NCBI GenBank assembly: GCA_964473255.1
Contig: CAYYOT010000005.1
Location: 1-64,000 of the forward strand
DNA: 64,000 nt
From: Kuafuiihalomonas sp964473255
GTDB taxonomy: Bacteria; Myxococcota; Kuafuiibacteriia; Kuafuiibacteriales; Kuafuiibacteriaceae
Direction of reading: 5' to 3'
In this document: piece after piece, positions 7,870 through 15,874 of the stretch
How the letters are laid out: the number at the start of each line of letters is the position of its first letter
Position numbering within the stretch: the first letter of the stretch is position 1
The notes under the pieces: generated by a model
Seen by the model: the letters and a program-made list of their open reading frames with translations, nothing else
Databases searched by the model: none
Told to the model about the DNA's origin: nothing
Position numbers and translations under genes: made by a program

Positions 7870-9759
7870 CTACCAGGACCCACGAGACGGTTCCGGTCGA
7901 AAACCCACCGGTAGGGTGAGAGTGAAGCAGGTTCCTCGGTCGGACTCACTGGCGACTTCGATCCGTCCCCCGTGGCGGCGCATCGCATTGGCCGCCGCGG
8001 CCAGACCGAAGCGGAAACGCACCTTGCGCTCACGCTCGTCGAATCCCGGTTCGAATAGGCGACGAAGTTCGTGGGGAGCGATCGCTCGCCCGTCGTCGCT
8101 GATCCGAATCTCGGCGATGGCATCGTGGGCTCGGGTTTCGATGCGGATGGTCCCCACCGGCTTGGCTCCCTGCTCCGCGGTCCGGAGAACCGCCATGAAG
8201 GCCTGGTTGAGCTCGCCGGGATGTCCCCAGACCTCGGGTAGATCGCCAACGCACCGCACGACATGGATTCCCTCTGGAGTCTGAGCCGAGAAGAGGGTGA
8301 GAATATTGTTCAGCACTTCGCCGAGATCGATCCGCTGATACTCAGCTCCATCCAGGACGGCGAATCGGCTCAGGCTCTGCGCGAGTTCGCCGATGCGGTC
8401 GAGAGCTTGACCGTTGGCATCGAGCGCGACCTGCCGAGCCCGGGCCTCTTTGGTCGAGAGTCCGCCCGGGACGCGCTCTTCGAGCCGCGACCAAAGTCGC
8501 TCGAGCAGCTGGAGATTGCTGCGAACCACGCCGAGAGGCGAGTTCAGCTCATGGGCGATGCCGGCCGCGAGATCGCCGACGACCGCGTACCGCTCGGCCT
8601 CCACGAGCTGGCTCTGCATCCGCTCCAGCTCCACGTACTTGAGACGGTGGATCTCGGCGTCCTTCTTCGCCGCTTCCAGCTCCATCTGGAACTCCAGGCG
8701 GGCAATGTTGCGCCGGCTGTTGCGTTCGGCGATGCGCTCTCGTTGCTGGTTCGCCCGACGCAGATGCTCGAGTGCAGAGGCGTGATCGCCCCGCTGCTCG
8801 GCCACGCGCGCCATGATCTCACGAGCCTCGAGTCCCCCGGAACCGGCGTTCGTCAACTCGGTCCCCGTGAAGGACCGGAGGACCGACTCGACCGCGTCCA
8901 GGTCGTTCCGGCGCAAATGGATTCGAGCCAGGCCCACGCGGGCTTCGACCCCCACCGACCCCTGGTAGTCGACGGGCAGCCGTTCGAGGCCAAACTCCAG
9001 ACATCTCACCGCTTCGTCGAATCGACTCAATGCTTCGAAGCTGAGCCCCAGGTCGATCTCGGTGATCGAGCGCGGCAGAATGTCGTCCGTCTCCTGGGCC
9101 ATCTCCCAGGTTCGCCGGGAGACCTCGTAGGCCTCGTCGGGTCGACTGTACTGCCTATGAAGACGCGTGAGGCGCCAGCTCACGCGGAAGACACCCACGG
9201 CATCGGGAATGCACTCGAAGATTTCGAGGGCCTTTCGACAGTACTCTAAGGCCGATGCTTCCTCTCCGATTGCCGCGTACACACCGGCCAGGCTGGAGAG
9301 AGCCCAAGCGGTGCGCGTTTCGTCCTCGAGTTCTTGCGCGAGCTCTAACGCTTTAAGCGCATGCTTGAGCGCCACCGAGTACTCGCCGAGCTGTTCGTGG
9401 AGGGTCGCGAGTCGGTCGAGCGCGGCCGCCATACCCCGACGGTCGTCGAGCGCTTCGAAGATCTCCTTCGCACGCTCCGCTAGAGTCTGGATGCCCGAAA
9501 AGTCGAGGTCCATGAAGCCCCGGAACGTCTGGTTGCGCAGCGCCCACCCGAGACCCGCAAGATAGCCACGGGACTCGGCCAGCTTCTCCGCTTCCCGAGA
9601 GAGTCGAAGGCTGCCTTCGCTGTCGTCGAGGCGGGTCGCGTACGCTAGGTCGTTGAGTCGATCGATTCGAATGGGGTCGTCCAGAGCCAGACCGCGGCAC
9701 GCCTCGAGCGCGATTCGCAAGGGTCGAATGGTTCGATCAGCCTCGACGACGGCGTTCAT
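7870..9759 (-). CDS. TPR-domain sensor histidine kinase with degenerate ATP-binding domain
   Basis: This soluble-looking ~629-residue kinase has no membrane segment. Residues ~20-360 are tandem TPR-type helices (for example YSVALKHALKALELA, EEASALEYCRKALEIF). A coiled coil (~365-400) leads into a good H-box, VGDLAAGIAHELNSPLGVV (~395-415). The HATPase domain is unusual. The N-box GELNQAFMAVLRTAEQ has Ala and Thr where two Asn residues are expected, and the G1 box reads DDGRAI instead of DxGxGI. The G2 region is RFGLAAAAN. ATP hydrolysis may therefore be lost or altered. The ATG at 9759 (MNAVVEAD) was chosen because TPR helices follow closely. It is the last gene of the 14324-7870 operon, 19 bases after the barrel gene. 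Confidence 0.8.
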   Translation of the reverse strand: MNAVVEADRTIRPLRIALEACRGLALDDPIRIDRLNDLAYATRLDDSEGSLRLSREAEKLAESRGYLAGLGWALRNQTFRGFMDLDFSGIQTLAERAKEIFEALDDRRGMAAALDRLATLHEQLGEYSVALKHALKALELAQELEDETRTAWALSSLAGVYAAIGEEASALEYCRKALEIFECIPDAVGVFRVSWRLTRLHRQYSRPDEAYEVSRRTWEMAQETDDILPRSITEIDLGLSFEALSRFDEAVRCLEFGLERLPVDYQGSVGVEARVGLARIHLRRNDLDAVESVLRSFTGTELTNAGSGGLEAREIMARVAEQRGDHASALEHLRRANQQRERIAERNSRRNIARLEFQMELEAAKKDAEIHRLKYVELERMQSQLVEAERYAVVGDLAAGIAHELNSPLGVVRSNLQLLERLWSRLEERVPGGLSTKEARARQVALDANGQALDRIGELAQSLSRFAVLDGAEYQRIDLGEVLNNILTLFSAQTPEGIHVVRCVGDLPEVWGHPGELNQAFMAVLRTAEQGAKPVGTIRIETRAHDAIAEIRISDDGRAIAPHELRRLFEPGFDERERKVRFRFGLAAAANAMRRHGGRIEVASESDRGTCFTLTLPVGFRPEPSRGSW

Positions 9760-9778
9760 CGGAGTCTCGTGCACTTCC

Positions 9779-11227
9779 TCAGAAGTTGGGCGCGTAGCCG
9801 AGAACGAACCGGAAAGTATCGAAGGTCGAGTTTTGCTCGAACGTCTCGTGGCCGAACGCGAAGAGCACTTGGAAGGACGCGTCGGGGTCATCGGTCGTAC
9901 TGAGACCGAACCCGTACGACATGCGGAGCTTCTCGAATGCGAACTGGTCGAACTCCGGGCCAAAGACGTTACCCACCGACCAAAAGGCATTCCCGTCAAT
10001 CGTCGCCCAGATGTCGTATCGGTACTCGAAGGCCGCTCCGGCGATCGAGTTACCGATCAGCCGCCCGGGAAGAAACCCTCCGAGGATCAAAGCGGTCTGT
10101 CCAGACGTGGGGAGTTCGGTGAACGGGACTTCGTCACGGCCGGTCTGAAACACGTTCCCGGCATACCCGGCCAACGAGAGAATCCGGTCCTTGCCGATGT
10201 CCAGATGGCCGGCGAGTCCGGCGCCCAAAAAGAACCACTCGCGTCGCTCGCGGTCGTTCAGATCGAAATTGTACGACACGATCCCGCGAGCTCCCACGCC
10301 GGTACCGTTTTCGCGGGTGTTTCGGCGGCTATCGATCCGCGCATCGAGGCGGTTCTTCAAAATGAAGTAGCCATCCAGTCCGGCCGGCTCTTCGTAGAAT
10401 CCCAATTGGACGGCCTGATCGATCGACGGGTCGTCGTCTTGAAATGCCGTGTTCACGGTGTCGAACTGTGACTCCTCGATGTTGCTCTGGAAGAGTACTT
10501 CGCCCAAATCCAGGATGTTTTGGCGAAGACCCACCGAGCCGATGATCCGCCGCTGCTCGTATCGAGAGCGGTTATCGAACAACGAGTCGGGTCCCAGGCC
10601 GTGGAAGATGTTGTCGGGCCGGAGACTGAACGTGAAGCCGAGGTCGAGGCGAAGGTCGTCGGTGAGCTGCCAGCGATCGGAGAGCCCCGCGCGCCACCAA
10701 CGACTTCCGCCGAAACCGAACTGCGCCCGAATGCTGTGCCCCTTCACCCACGCGTCGTTTGCGAAGACGAGGACGCCGATGCTGGGCCGGAAGTTGAAGT
10801 CGATGAAGGCCGTCGGCACTACGCCGACGTTGCGTTCTTCCCCGAACGTGAAGAAATCGATGACGAACGCAGACCAGTTGTTTCTTTCGGCGTTGGTCAA
10901 AAACCAGCCCACGGGTCGCCGAATGATGAACTCGAACGTGAAGTATACGGGGGAGAAAACCACGCGAGGAACCCAGAGCAGGCTCTCGCCAACGGTGGGC
11001 TTTTTCTCCCGTCGTCCATCGACGTCGACGGCATCGACGCGCTCGTACTCGCCCTCTTCATTCGGAGTGAGCGGCTCACCGATGGTCACACGCTCTTCCG
11101 CAAAGCCCACCGCGCTCGGAGAAACGGTGGAAGTGGTCACCGCGGCGGTCGACGTCGCGGATTGCCCGCGAGCTTCACCCAAGACGAGGAGGAGCCCCAA
11201 CAAGGTCAACGGGACGATGCGATTCAC
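9779..11227 (-). CDS. Omp85/BamA-like outer-membrane beta-barrel protein
   Basis: The protein has 482 residues with an N-terminal signal peptide ending near EARGQS. It has no obvious POTRA domains. Alternating amphipathic strands fill residues ~100-482, with repeated aromatic-rich turns (for example GFGLSTTDDPDASFQVLFAFGH near the C-terminus, followed by LGYAPNF). The C-terminal third, with GGFLPGRLIG and FEYRYDIW, resembles the 16-strand surface-antigen (BamA/TamA) barrel fold, so a role in outer-membrane transport or assembly is inferred. The GTG start at 11227 overlaps the TGA of the preceding lipoprotein gene by four bases (GTGA), indicating translational coupling. The partner lipoprotein and nucleotide-carrier-like protein upstream suggest an envelope-spanning unit. 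Confidence 0.75.
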   Translation of the reverse strand: MNRIVPLTLLGLLLVLGEARGQSATSTAAVTTSTVSPSAVGFAEERVTIGEPLTPNEEGEYERVDAVDVDGRREKKPTVGESLLWVPRVVFSPVYFTFEFIIRRPVGWFLTNAERNNWSAFVIDFFTFGEERNVGVVPTAFIDFNFRPSIGVLVFANDAWVKGHSIRAQFGFGGSRWWRAGLSDRWQLTDDLRLDLGFTFSLRPDNIFHGLGPDSLFDNRSRYEQRRIIGSVGLRQNILDLGEVLFQSNIEESQFDTVNTAFQDDDPSIDQAVQLGFYEEPAGLDGYFILKNRLDARIDSRRNTRENGTGVGARGIVSYNFDLNDRERREWFFLGAGLAGHLDIGKDRILSLAGYAGNVFQTGRDEVPFTELPTSGQTALILGGFLPGRLIGNSIAGAAFEYRYDIWATIDGNAFWSVGNVFGPEFDQFAFEKLRMSYGFGLSTTDDPDASFQVLFAFGHETFEQNSTFDTFRFVLGYAPNF

Positions 11228-12909
11228 AGGCGTGGCTCCTCACCGCCAGCGGCCGGGCGCTCCAGTCCGACCAGCATGAAGGAGCCGTTCCCAGCGCCGT
11301 ACAGATGAATCCGCGCCGGGCCCGGGGCGTCGCGGCCCGCGCTACCCGCCTCGACATCGACGACCAGATAGCGCTGCCCGTCGGTCTCGACCTCGGGCAA
11401 CCGAGCGCAGACATACGCATCGTCTTCTTTGCGTATTTCCAGCGAACGCGGGCGCCGACGACCCTCGACGTAGGCGCGGGCCGCATACTTCCGGGTCGCT
11501 ATGTCGCGAATTTTGCTCCAGACGGCGACGTCCTGGAGACAGAGCTCAGAGCCACGGAGGTCGGGCCAGGTCAGCGGAGAAAGGCGCGTCAGATACCGCT
11601 CCAACATTTTCCGTCGTCGCACGGTCATGATTCGAATCATTTCGCTCTTCATGACCGGGTCCCGAACTCGGCCCCGCTCGACCAGTGCCTTTATGTGCGA
11701 TGGCGTGAAGCGGGCGAGAATACGAGCCATCCAGGCGTAATCGGACTCGGTTGCTTCATCGAAGGCCGGGTTTGGGTAGCCCGGCTGCCACGGGTCGTAG
11801 CTGAACGGCTCAGCCCGGTAGTAGCCCAGGCGCACGCCAGCTTTCCCCATTTCCTTGTCGAACCACGGTCGATTCTGCAGCCCGAACGTCACGAAGTCGG
11901 AACTCATCTGCCCGAGATCGAAGTATCCGGCATGTCCCAGGCGCTGAGGGATCCCGTCCGGCCCCTGAATGATGCCAAAACCGTCCCCGAAGTCGATGCG
12001 GTAGTGTCGGGTGTAGCCGAGCTCTCCATCGCCGACCTGCATCCAGGCCAGCATCGTATTCTCTTGCCGCGTATCGACGTGGTCGAACCAGGCGGCCAGC
12101 AGCCGCATGCCCCGGTTCGAGCGGCGATGCTCGTGAGGAATGGTGTCGTTGGGATCGTCTTTCCGCACGCCTTCGTATCGCCACGGTCCGATGGGCCGCC
12201 CCGGGATGAACTCGGACACCGAGACGCGAAACAGACCGGGCGAGACCTCGGTGGCCTTGGACATGATCTGGTCGATGGTTTCCTGGGTCAGCGGCTCCAC
12301 GGTACCGTTCGTCCGCTTCACCTCTGCCCCCTCCTTCAGACGCATCTGGTCCTTGCGAATGAAGACGACCCGGTTGCATGGCACCCAATACCCGGCGGCA
12401 TGGAACATCGCGGCACCAATGACGTCGGAGGCGGTCGCCCGCTCCGGTTGCAGGGTGCCGTCGACCTTGACCAGCTGCCGAACGCCAGAACCATCCTTGA
12501 CCTGGAACCCCGGATTCGACCCGTCTGGCTTCCCACCGACGACGACCCAAGGGAGCTTTGGCTCATCGTTCGCGTCAGGGCAGGCTCCTCGATGGACCTC
12601 CTCGGGAGACAGTACGCGCGCGCTCATGCGATTCATGAACCAGGACGAGTTGGGTACTTCGTCCAGTGCGTTGACATCGAGCGCGTCCGACTTGACCGGA
12701 AAAGTCCAAAATCGGGCCAAGGGTCGGAAGGAACTGTAGTTCGCTCCATCCCAGATGAAGGGCGAATAGAAACTCTCTGGCGGCTTCGCGTACGGACGAC
12801 GGTCGTCGAGCTCCGTGAGCGGCGCTTCCGGAGGAAATCGGCGCACATTGGATGTCGCGCAACCGGCTGCGACCAGTCCTACGAGCGCTCCTCGAAGCAT
12901 GACTTTCAT
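11224..12909 (-). CDS. Lipoprotein with protein-kinase-like catalytic motifs
   Basis: This is an exported protein of 561 residues. The ATG at 12909 gives a signal peptide ending in the lipobox VAAGC, with lipidation at Cys17. Residues ~140-310 look like a protein/lipid-kinase core. A candidate N-lobe Lys lies in RQLVKVDG (~148), followed by a helix with Glu (~156) and a VPCNRVVFI strand. The HxDxxxxN catalytic loop is exact (HVDTRQEN, 277-284), and IDFGDGFG (DFG at 306-308) follows 22 residues later. HipA-, CotH- and PI3K-like families share this order. The ~230-residue C-terminus is of unknown fold. Its start overlaps the stop of the carrier gene (ATGA) and its stop overlaps the barrel gene start. 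Kinase activity is an inference from the motifs. Confidence 0.7.
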   Translation of the reverse strand: MKVMLRGALVGLVAAGCATSNVRRFPPEAPLTELDDRRPYAKPPESFYSPFIWDGANYSSFRPLARFWTFPVKSDALDVNALDEVPNSSWFMNRMSARVLSPEEVHRGACPDANDEPKLPWVVVGGKPDGSNPGFQVKDGSGVRQLVKVDGTLQPERATASDVIGAAMFHAAGYWVPCNRVVFIRKDQMRLKEGAEVKRTNGTVEPLTQETIDQIMSKATEVSPGLFRVSVSEFIPGRPIGPWRYEGVRKDDPNDTIPHEHRRSNRGMRLLAAWFDHVDTRQENTMLAWMQVGDGELGYTRHYRIDFGDGFGIIQGPDGIPQRLGHAGYFDLGQMSSDFVTFGLQNRPWFDKEMGKAGVRLGYYRAEPFSYDPWQPGYPNPAFDEATESDYAWMARILARFTPSHIKALVERGRVRDPVMKSEMIRIMTVRRRKMLERYLTRLSPLTWPDLRGSELCLQDVAVWSKIRDIATRKYAARAYVEGRRRPRSLEIRKEDDAYVCARLPEVETDGQRYLVVDVEAGSAGRDAPGPARIHLYGAGNGSFMLVGLERPAAGGEEPRL

Positions 12910-14324
12910 GGAGCCGCGGCCTCGCCTTCCTCGAGCTGCTGCTTGATTCTGCGCATCGGATCTTGTTCGCGCAGGATCAGCTGAGCGCATACGATCCATA
13001 ATATGATGAGCACGATGTTCGATAGGGCAAAGTTTCGAACCCCCCAACCCATCAAGCCGGCACCCAGGTAGACGAGCACGGCCGAAGCGACGTCGCCCAT
13101 CCGGACGAAAAAGGTGTCGACCGCCTGCTTTGCATTGTACTTCATCTCCGTGGTCGTCGGCAGCCAGAGCATGTTGCGGACGGTGTTGTTGATCGAGTAG
13201 TCAGTGGCATTTTCCGCGGTCTTGCCGATACGAACCACCCACAGTGCGGGCAGGATGGCGATGGCCGTTGCATCGAGCAAAGCGATCACCGGTAGGATCA
13301 TGAACGTCACCGGGAGCCCGGCATACCGAACCAAGCGGGACACGACGAACATCTGCAGGAGCAGGCCAAGAAGATTCACGACGGAGAAGAAGTCGCCATA
13401 GAACTGACCGATGTACTCCCCGACGGTGAGCCCACCGAGCTCACCGAGCGCTTCGAGTCGCTTCGCCTCGGCCGGCACCAGCTTTGAAAGAATGTACTCT
13501 CCATTCGTGTTCACCCAGGTGAAAATGAGCGAGAAAGCGGCCAGATAGGCGAGATACCGGTACTTGAAGACCATCTGAAATGGCTTCGGAGGCGGCTTCT
13601 TCAAAGTCGTTGTCGCCGAAGGCACAGATGCTGAGACGGAATCGGCGGTCGACTCACGTCGATGTACGATCTGGATCAGAAACGCGAAGACTCCGAGGAG
13701 CATCGCCGCAACCAGCAGAAGAAAGTACAGGACGCCCTCGCCGATGTATTCCTTGTTGCGAATGATCTGACTGGAAGCAAAGGAGCCGAACCACGCCCCC
13801 ACCGAGGCCCCGATGCCCACCATCGGAAACAGACGCTTGCCCTGGTCCTCGGTGTACACGTCGTTGGCGAAGGCCCAGAACTGGGCCACGACCATCATGT
13901 TGAACACTCCGACCCACACGTAGAAGACCAGTCCGATGTTCTCCCGCACGATCGCGAGGCCGCTGGCCAGATAGAAAAGGACGAGGTGGGAGGCGAAGAA
14001 CAGAGTCACGCCCACGACCAAGCGATTGCGGGGTACGCGGGCGGCAAATCGGCTGTAGGCGGGGACGGCGAACAGCAGGGCGACGGCCATGACGGCCGCC
14101 ATGTAACTCTTGTATTCGGCGCCCGAACGCAGAACGAGGATGAAGGCCTCTCGCACCGGTTTGATCACGTAGTACGCGGTCAAGAGCACGAAGATGGCCC
14201 CGGTGAGGAGAAGGGCGGTGGCGCCCTCCCCCCTTCGAACCTCCGTGAAAACACTGAGTAGCCGCTCGACGGACGACCGTCGCTCTGGTTCCGCCGTCGC
14301 CACACCCGACCCGCTCCGAGTCAT
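12906..14324 (-). CDS. Nucleotide-carrier-like (Npt/ATP:ADP antiporter-type) MFS membrane protein
   Basis: This inner-membrane protein of ~472 residues has about 12 helices. The first, FVLLTAYYVIKPVREAFIL, resembles the conserved TM1 of the ATP:ADP antiporter (Npt/Tlc) family. QFWAFANDVYTEDQGKRLFP and a long DATAIAILPALW helix also fit that group, which I recall from myxobacterial genomes as NTP/NDP exchange-type carriers. The substrate is not proven, and a general MFS carrier remains possible. The ATG at 14324 is preferred over an in-frame TTG at 14348. It is the first gene of an operon with the kinase-like lipoprotein and the Omp85-like barrel, linked by four-base overlaps. Its upstream region is shared with the divergent hypC promoter. 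Confidence 0.7.
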   Translation of the reverse strand: MTRSGSGVATAEPERRSSVERLLSVFTEVRRGEGATALLLTGAIFVLLTAYYVIKPVREAFILVLRSGAEYKSYMAAVMAVALLFAVPAYSRFAARVPRNRLVVGVTLFFASHLVLFYLASGLAIVRENIGLVFYVWVGVFNMMVVAQFWAFANDVYTEDQGKRLFPMVGIGASVGAWFGSFASSQIIRNKEYIGEGVLYFLLLVAAMLLGVFAFLIQIVHRRESTADSVSASVPSATTTLKKPPPKPFQMVFKYRYLAYLAAFSLIFTWVNTNGEYILSKLVPAEAKRLEALGELGGLTVGEYIGQFYGDFFSVVNLLGLLLQMFVVSRLVRYAGLPVTFMILPVIALLDATAIAILPALWVVRIGKTAENATDYSINNTVRNMLWLPTTTEMKYNAKQAVDTFFVRMGDVASAVLVYLGAGLMGWGVRNFALSNIVLIILWIVCAQLILREQDPMRRIKQQLEEGEAAAP

Positions 14325-14375
14325 TGTCCGGAGCGAGAGGCAAGGCAAGCGGCCCTTCTTCTTTATGGAGCGAGC

Positions 14376-14402
14376 GTTACGCGTGCCGAGGGTCGGTTAC
14401 GC
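14376..14402. repeat. Direct repeat GTTACGC, 20 bases apart, in the carrier/hypC intergenic region
   Basis: GTTACGC occurs at 14376-14382 and again at 14396-14402. The start-to-start distance is exactly 20 bases, close to two helical turns. The pair lies 74-100 bases upstream of the sigma-54 element of hypC, a usual distance for an enhancer-binding activator. It could equally serve the divergent carrier gene. No activator is assigned. Confidence 0.3.
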
Positions 14403-14475
14403 TCCTGTAAACACGATAACCCCAACAACGACGACGACCGACGGAGGAATCGGGCGTCTCGCCTCGGATTCGGCT

Positions 14476-14490
14476 TGGCACGCCCATTGC
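14476..14490 (+). promoter_or_regulatory. Sigma-54 (-24/-12) promoter of hypCDE
   Basis: The sequence TGGCACG-CCCA-TTGC matches the sigma-54 consensus TGGCACG-N4-TTGC at every defined base. It ends 16 bases before the hypC ATG. With a start site about 12 bases past the -12 element, the leader would be only about five bases. The E. coli hyp operon is also sigma-54 driven, which supports the call. Confidence 0.8.
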
Positions 14491-14506
14491 GCAAGCCGGG
14501 TGCGTC

Positions 14507-14743
14507 ATGTGCCTCGGCATCCCCATGCAGGTCGTTGAGCTCAGCGGCTTCAATGCACGGTGCGAAGCGGAAGGCATCGAGCGCTCGGTGAGCCTCTTCA
14601 TGCTCCAGGGCGAGGACATCACCGTGGGGGATCACGTCCTCGTCCACGTGGGATACGCGATCCAGAAGCTGGAGGCCGAAGACGCCGCCGAGCGCTGGGC
14701 GCTGCTGCACGAGGCTCTGACCCGAGAAGACGTCGGAGGTTGA
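14507..14743 (+). CDS. hypC: Hydrogenase maturation chaperone HypC
   Basis: This 78-residue HypC/HupF/HybG protein carries the Fe(CN)2CO precursor with HypD and delivers it to the [NiFe]-hydrogenase large subunit. The N-terminus MCLGIPMQVVEL has the invariant Cys2 that becomes N-terminal after Met removal and binds iron. The VGDHVLVHVGYAIQKL segment is the conserved OB-fold core. Because Cys2 must be second, the ATG at 14507 is certain even though no Shine-Dalgarno sequence precedes it. hypD follows after three bases and hypE overlaps hypD, so this is a hypCDE operon. No hydrogenase structural gene, hypA, hypB or hypF is in the window. Confidence 0.96.
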   Translation: MCLGIPMQVVELSGFNARCEAEGIERSVSLFMLQGEDITVGDHVLVHVGYAIQKLEAEDAAERWALLHEALTREDVGG

Positions 14744-14746
14744 CTC

Positions 14747-15874
14747 ATGTCGAAGCGCACCTGGTTGGACAAAGTGAGAGAGACGAACCTGGAGCGCCCG
14801 GTCAGGGTCATGAACGTGTGCGGAGGTCACGAGCGTTCGATCAGCAAGGCCGGGCTCCGCGGAACCTTGCCGGCTGGCCTCGAGCTCATCCCCGGTCCCG
14901 GATGCCCCGTTTGTGTTTGTCCCGAGGAAGACATCTTCCTCGCCATCCAGATCGCGCTGCGAACGACAGCGACGGTGGTCGCCTTCGGAGACATGCTGCG
15001 GGTCCCCTGCAACGTGGCCAAGGGCGAAGTCCGGACTCTCGAGGAGGCACGCGCCCACGGCGGCGACATCCGGCCCGTCGCCTCGCCGCAGCAAGCCTGG
15101 ACGATCGCGGCCGAAGATCCAGACCGTACCGTCGTGTTCTTTGCCGCGGGTTTCGAGACGACGATGGCCCCGGTCGCCGCCCGAATCGTCCAGGGCCTGC
15201 CGCGGAACCTGTTTTTGCTCGTCTCCGGACGTCTGACCTGGCCGGCGGTCGCCCTCCTTCTGGAGAGTGACGACCCAGGCTTCGAAGCCCTGATCGCACC
15301 CGGACACGTCTCGACGGTCATGGGCCCAGAGGAATGGGCCTTCGTGCCCGAGCGGTACGGAATTCCCACCGCCGTCGCCGGCTTCGAAGCGCGCGACATC
15401 CTCGTGGCCCTGCACTCGGTGCTGCAGCAGCTGCGACGCCGCGAGGTCCGGCTGGACAACTGCTATCCGCGTGCCGTGCGCGCGGGAGGCAATCCACTCG
15501 CCCGGCAGATGCTGGACGCGGTCTTCGAAGTGGTCGACGCGCCTTGGCGGGGACTGGGGACGATCCCCAAGTCCGGGTACCAGCTGCGAGGGGCGTACGC
15601 CGAACACGACGCACGTCTGCGCTATGCGGACCTCGCCGACGACAGTCGACGACGCGTGGGACGCATGCCGGCGGGCTGCGCGTGCGCTCGAGTGGTCCTG
15701 GGGAAGATCTATCCGGACCAGTGCAAGCTGTTCGGCAAGGCCTGCGATCCGCGAAATCCCGTGGGACCGTGCATGGTCTCCGACGAGGGCGCATGCCGGA
15801 TCTGGTGGACCGCTGGGGTCCGTTCGCACCCGGCGCACGAGCCGTCCCCGGCGCCCGCGCTGGGCCGGCCGTGA
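14747..15874 (+). CDS. hypD: Hydrogenase maturation protein HypD
   Basis: HypD is the [4Fe-4S] scaffold on which the Fe(CN)2CO unit of [NiFe]-hydrogenase is built, in complex with HypC. Visible hallmarks are MNVCGGHE (active-site Cys and the iron-binding motif), PGPGCPVCV (the second Cys pair), AAGFETTMAP and APGHVSTVMG. The C-terminal Cys set that binds the cluster is also present (MPAGCACARV, KACDPRNPVGPCMVS). Length (375 residues) is normal for the family. The C-terminal 20 residues after EGAC are Pro/Ala-rich and non-conserved. The stop codon overlaps the hypE GTG by four bases. Confidence 0.96.
   Translation: MSKRTWLDKVRETNLERPVRVMNVCGGHERSISKAGLRGTLPAGLELIPGPGCPVCVCPEEDIFLAIQIALRTTATVVAFGDMLRVPCNVAKGEVRTLEEARAHGGDIRPVASPQQAWTIAAEDPDRTVVFFAAGFETTMAPVAARIVQGLPRNLFLLVSGRLTWPAVALLLESDDPGFEALIAPGHVSTVMGPEEWAFVPERYGIPTAVAGFEARDILVALHSVLQQLRRREVRLDNCYPRAVRAGGNPLARQMLDAVFEVVDAPWRGLGTIPKSGYQLRGAYAEHDARLRYADLADDSRRRVGRMPAGCACARVVLGKIYPDQCKLFGKACDPRNPVGPCMVSDEGACRIWWTAGVRSHPAHEPSPAPALGRP

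Noticed and set aside
11305..12984. A 559-codon plus-strand frame opposite the kinase-like lipoprotein
   Set aside because: No signal or domain; the minus strand has a lipobox, coupled overlaps and conserved motifs.
15334..15870. N-terminal extension of the hypE frame through hypD
   Set aside because: Arg-rich shadow translation; HypE homology starts at the GTG at 15871, which overlaps the hypD stop as expected in hyp operons.
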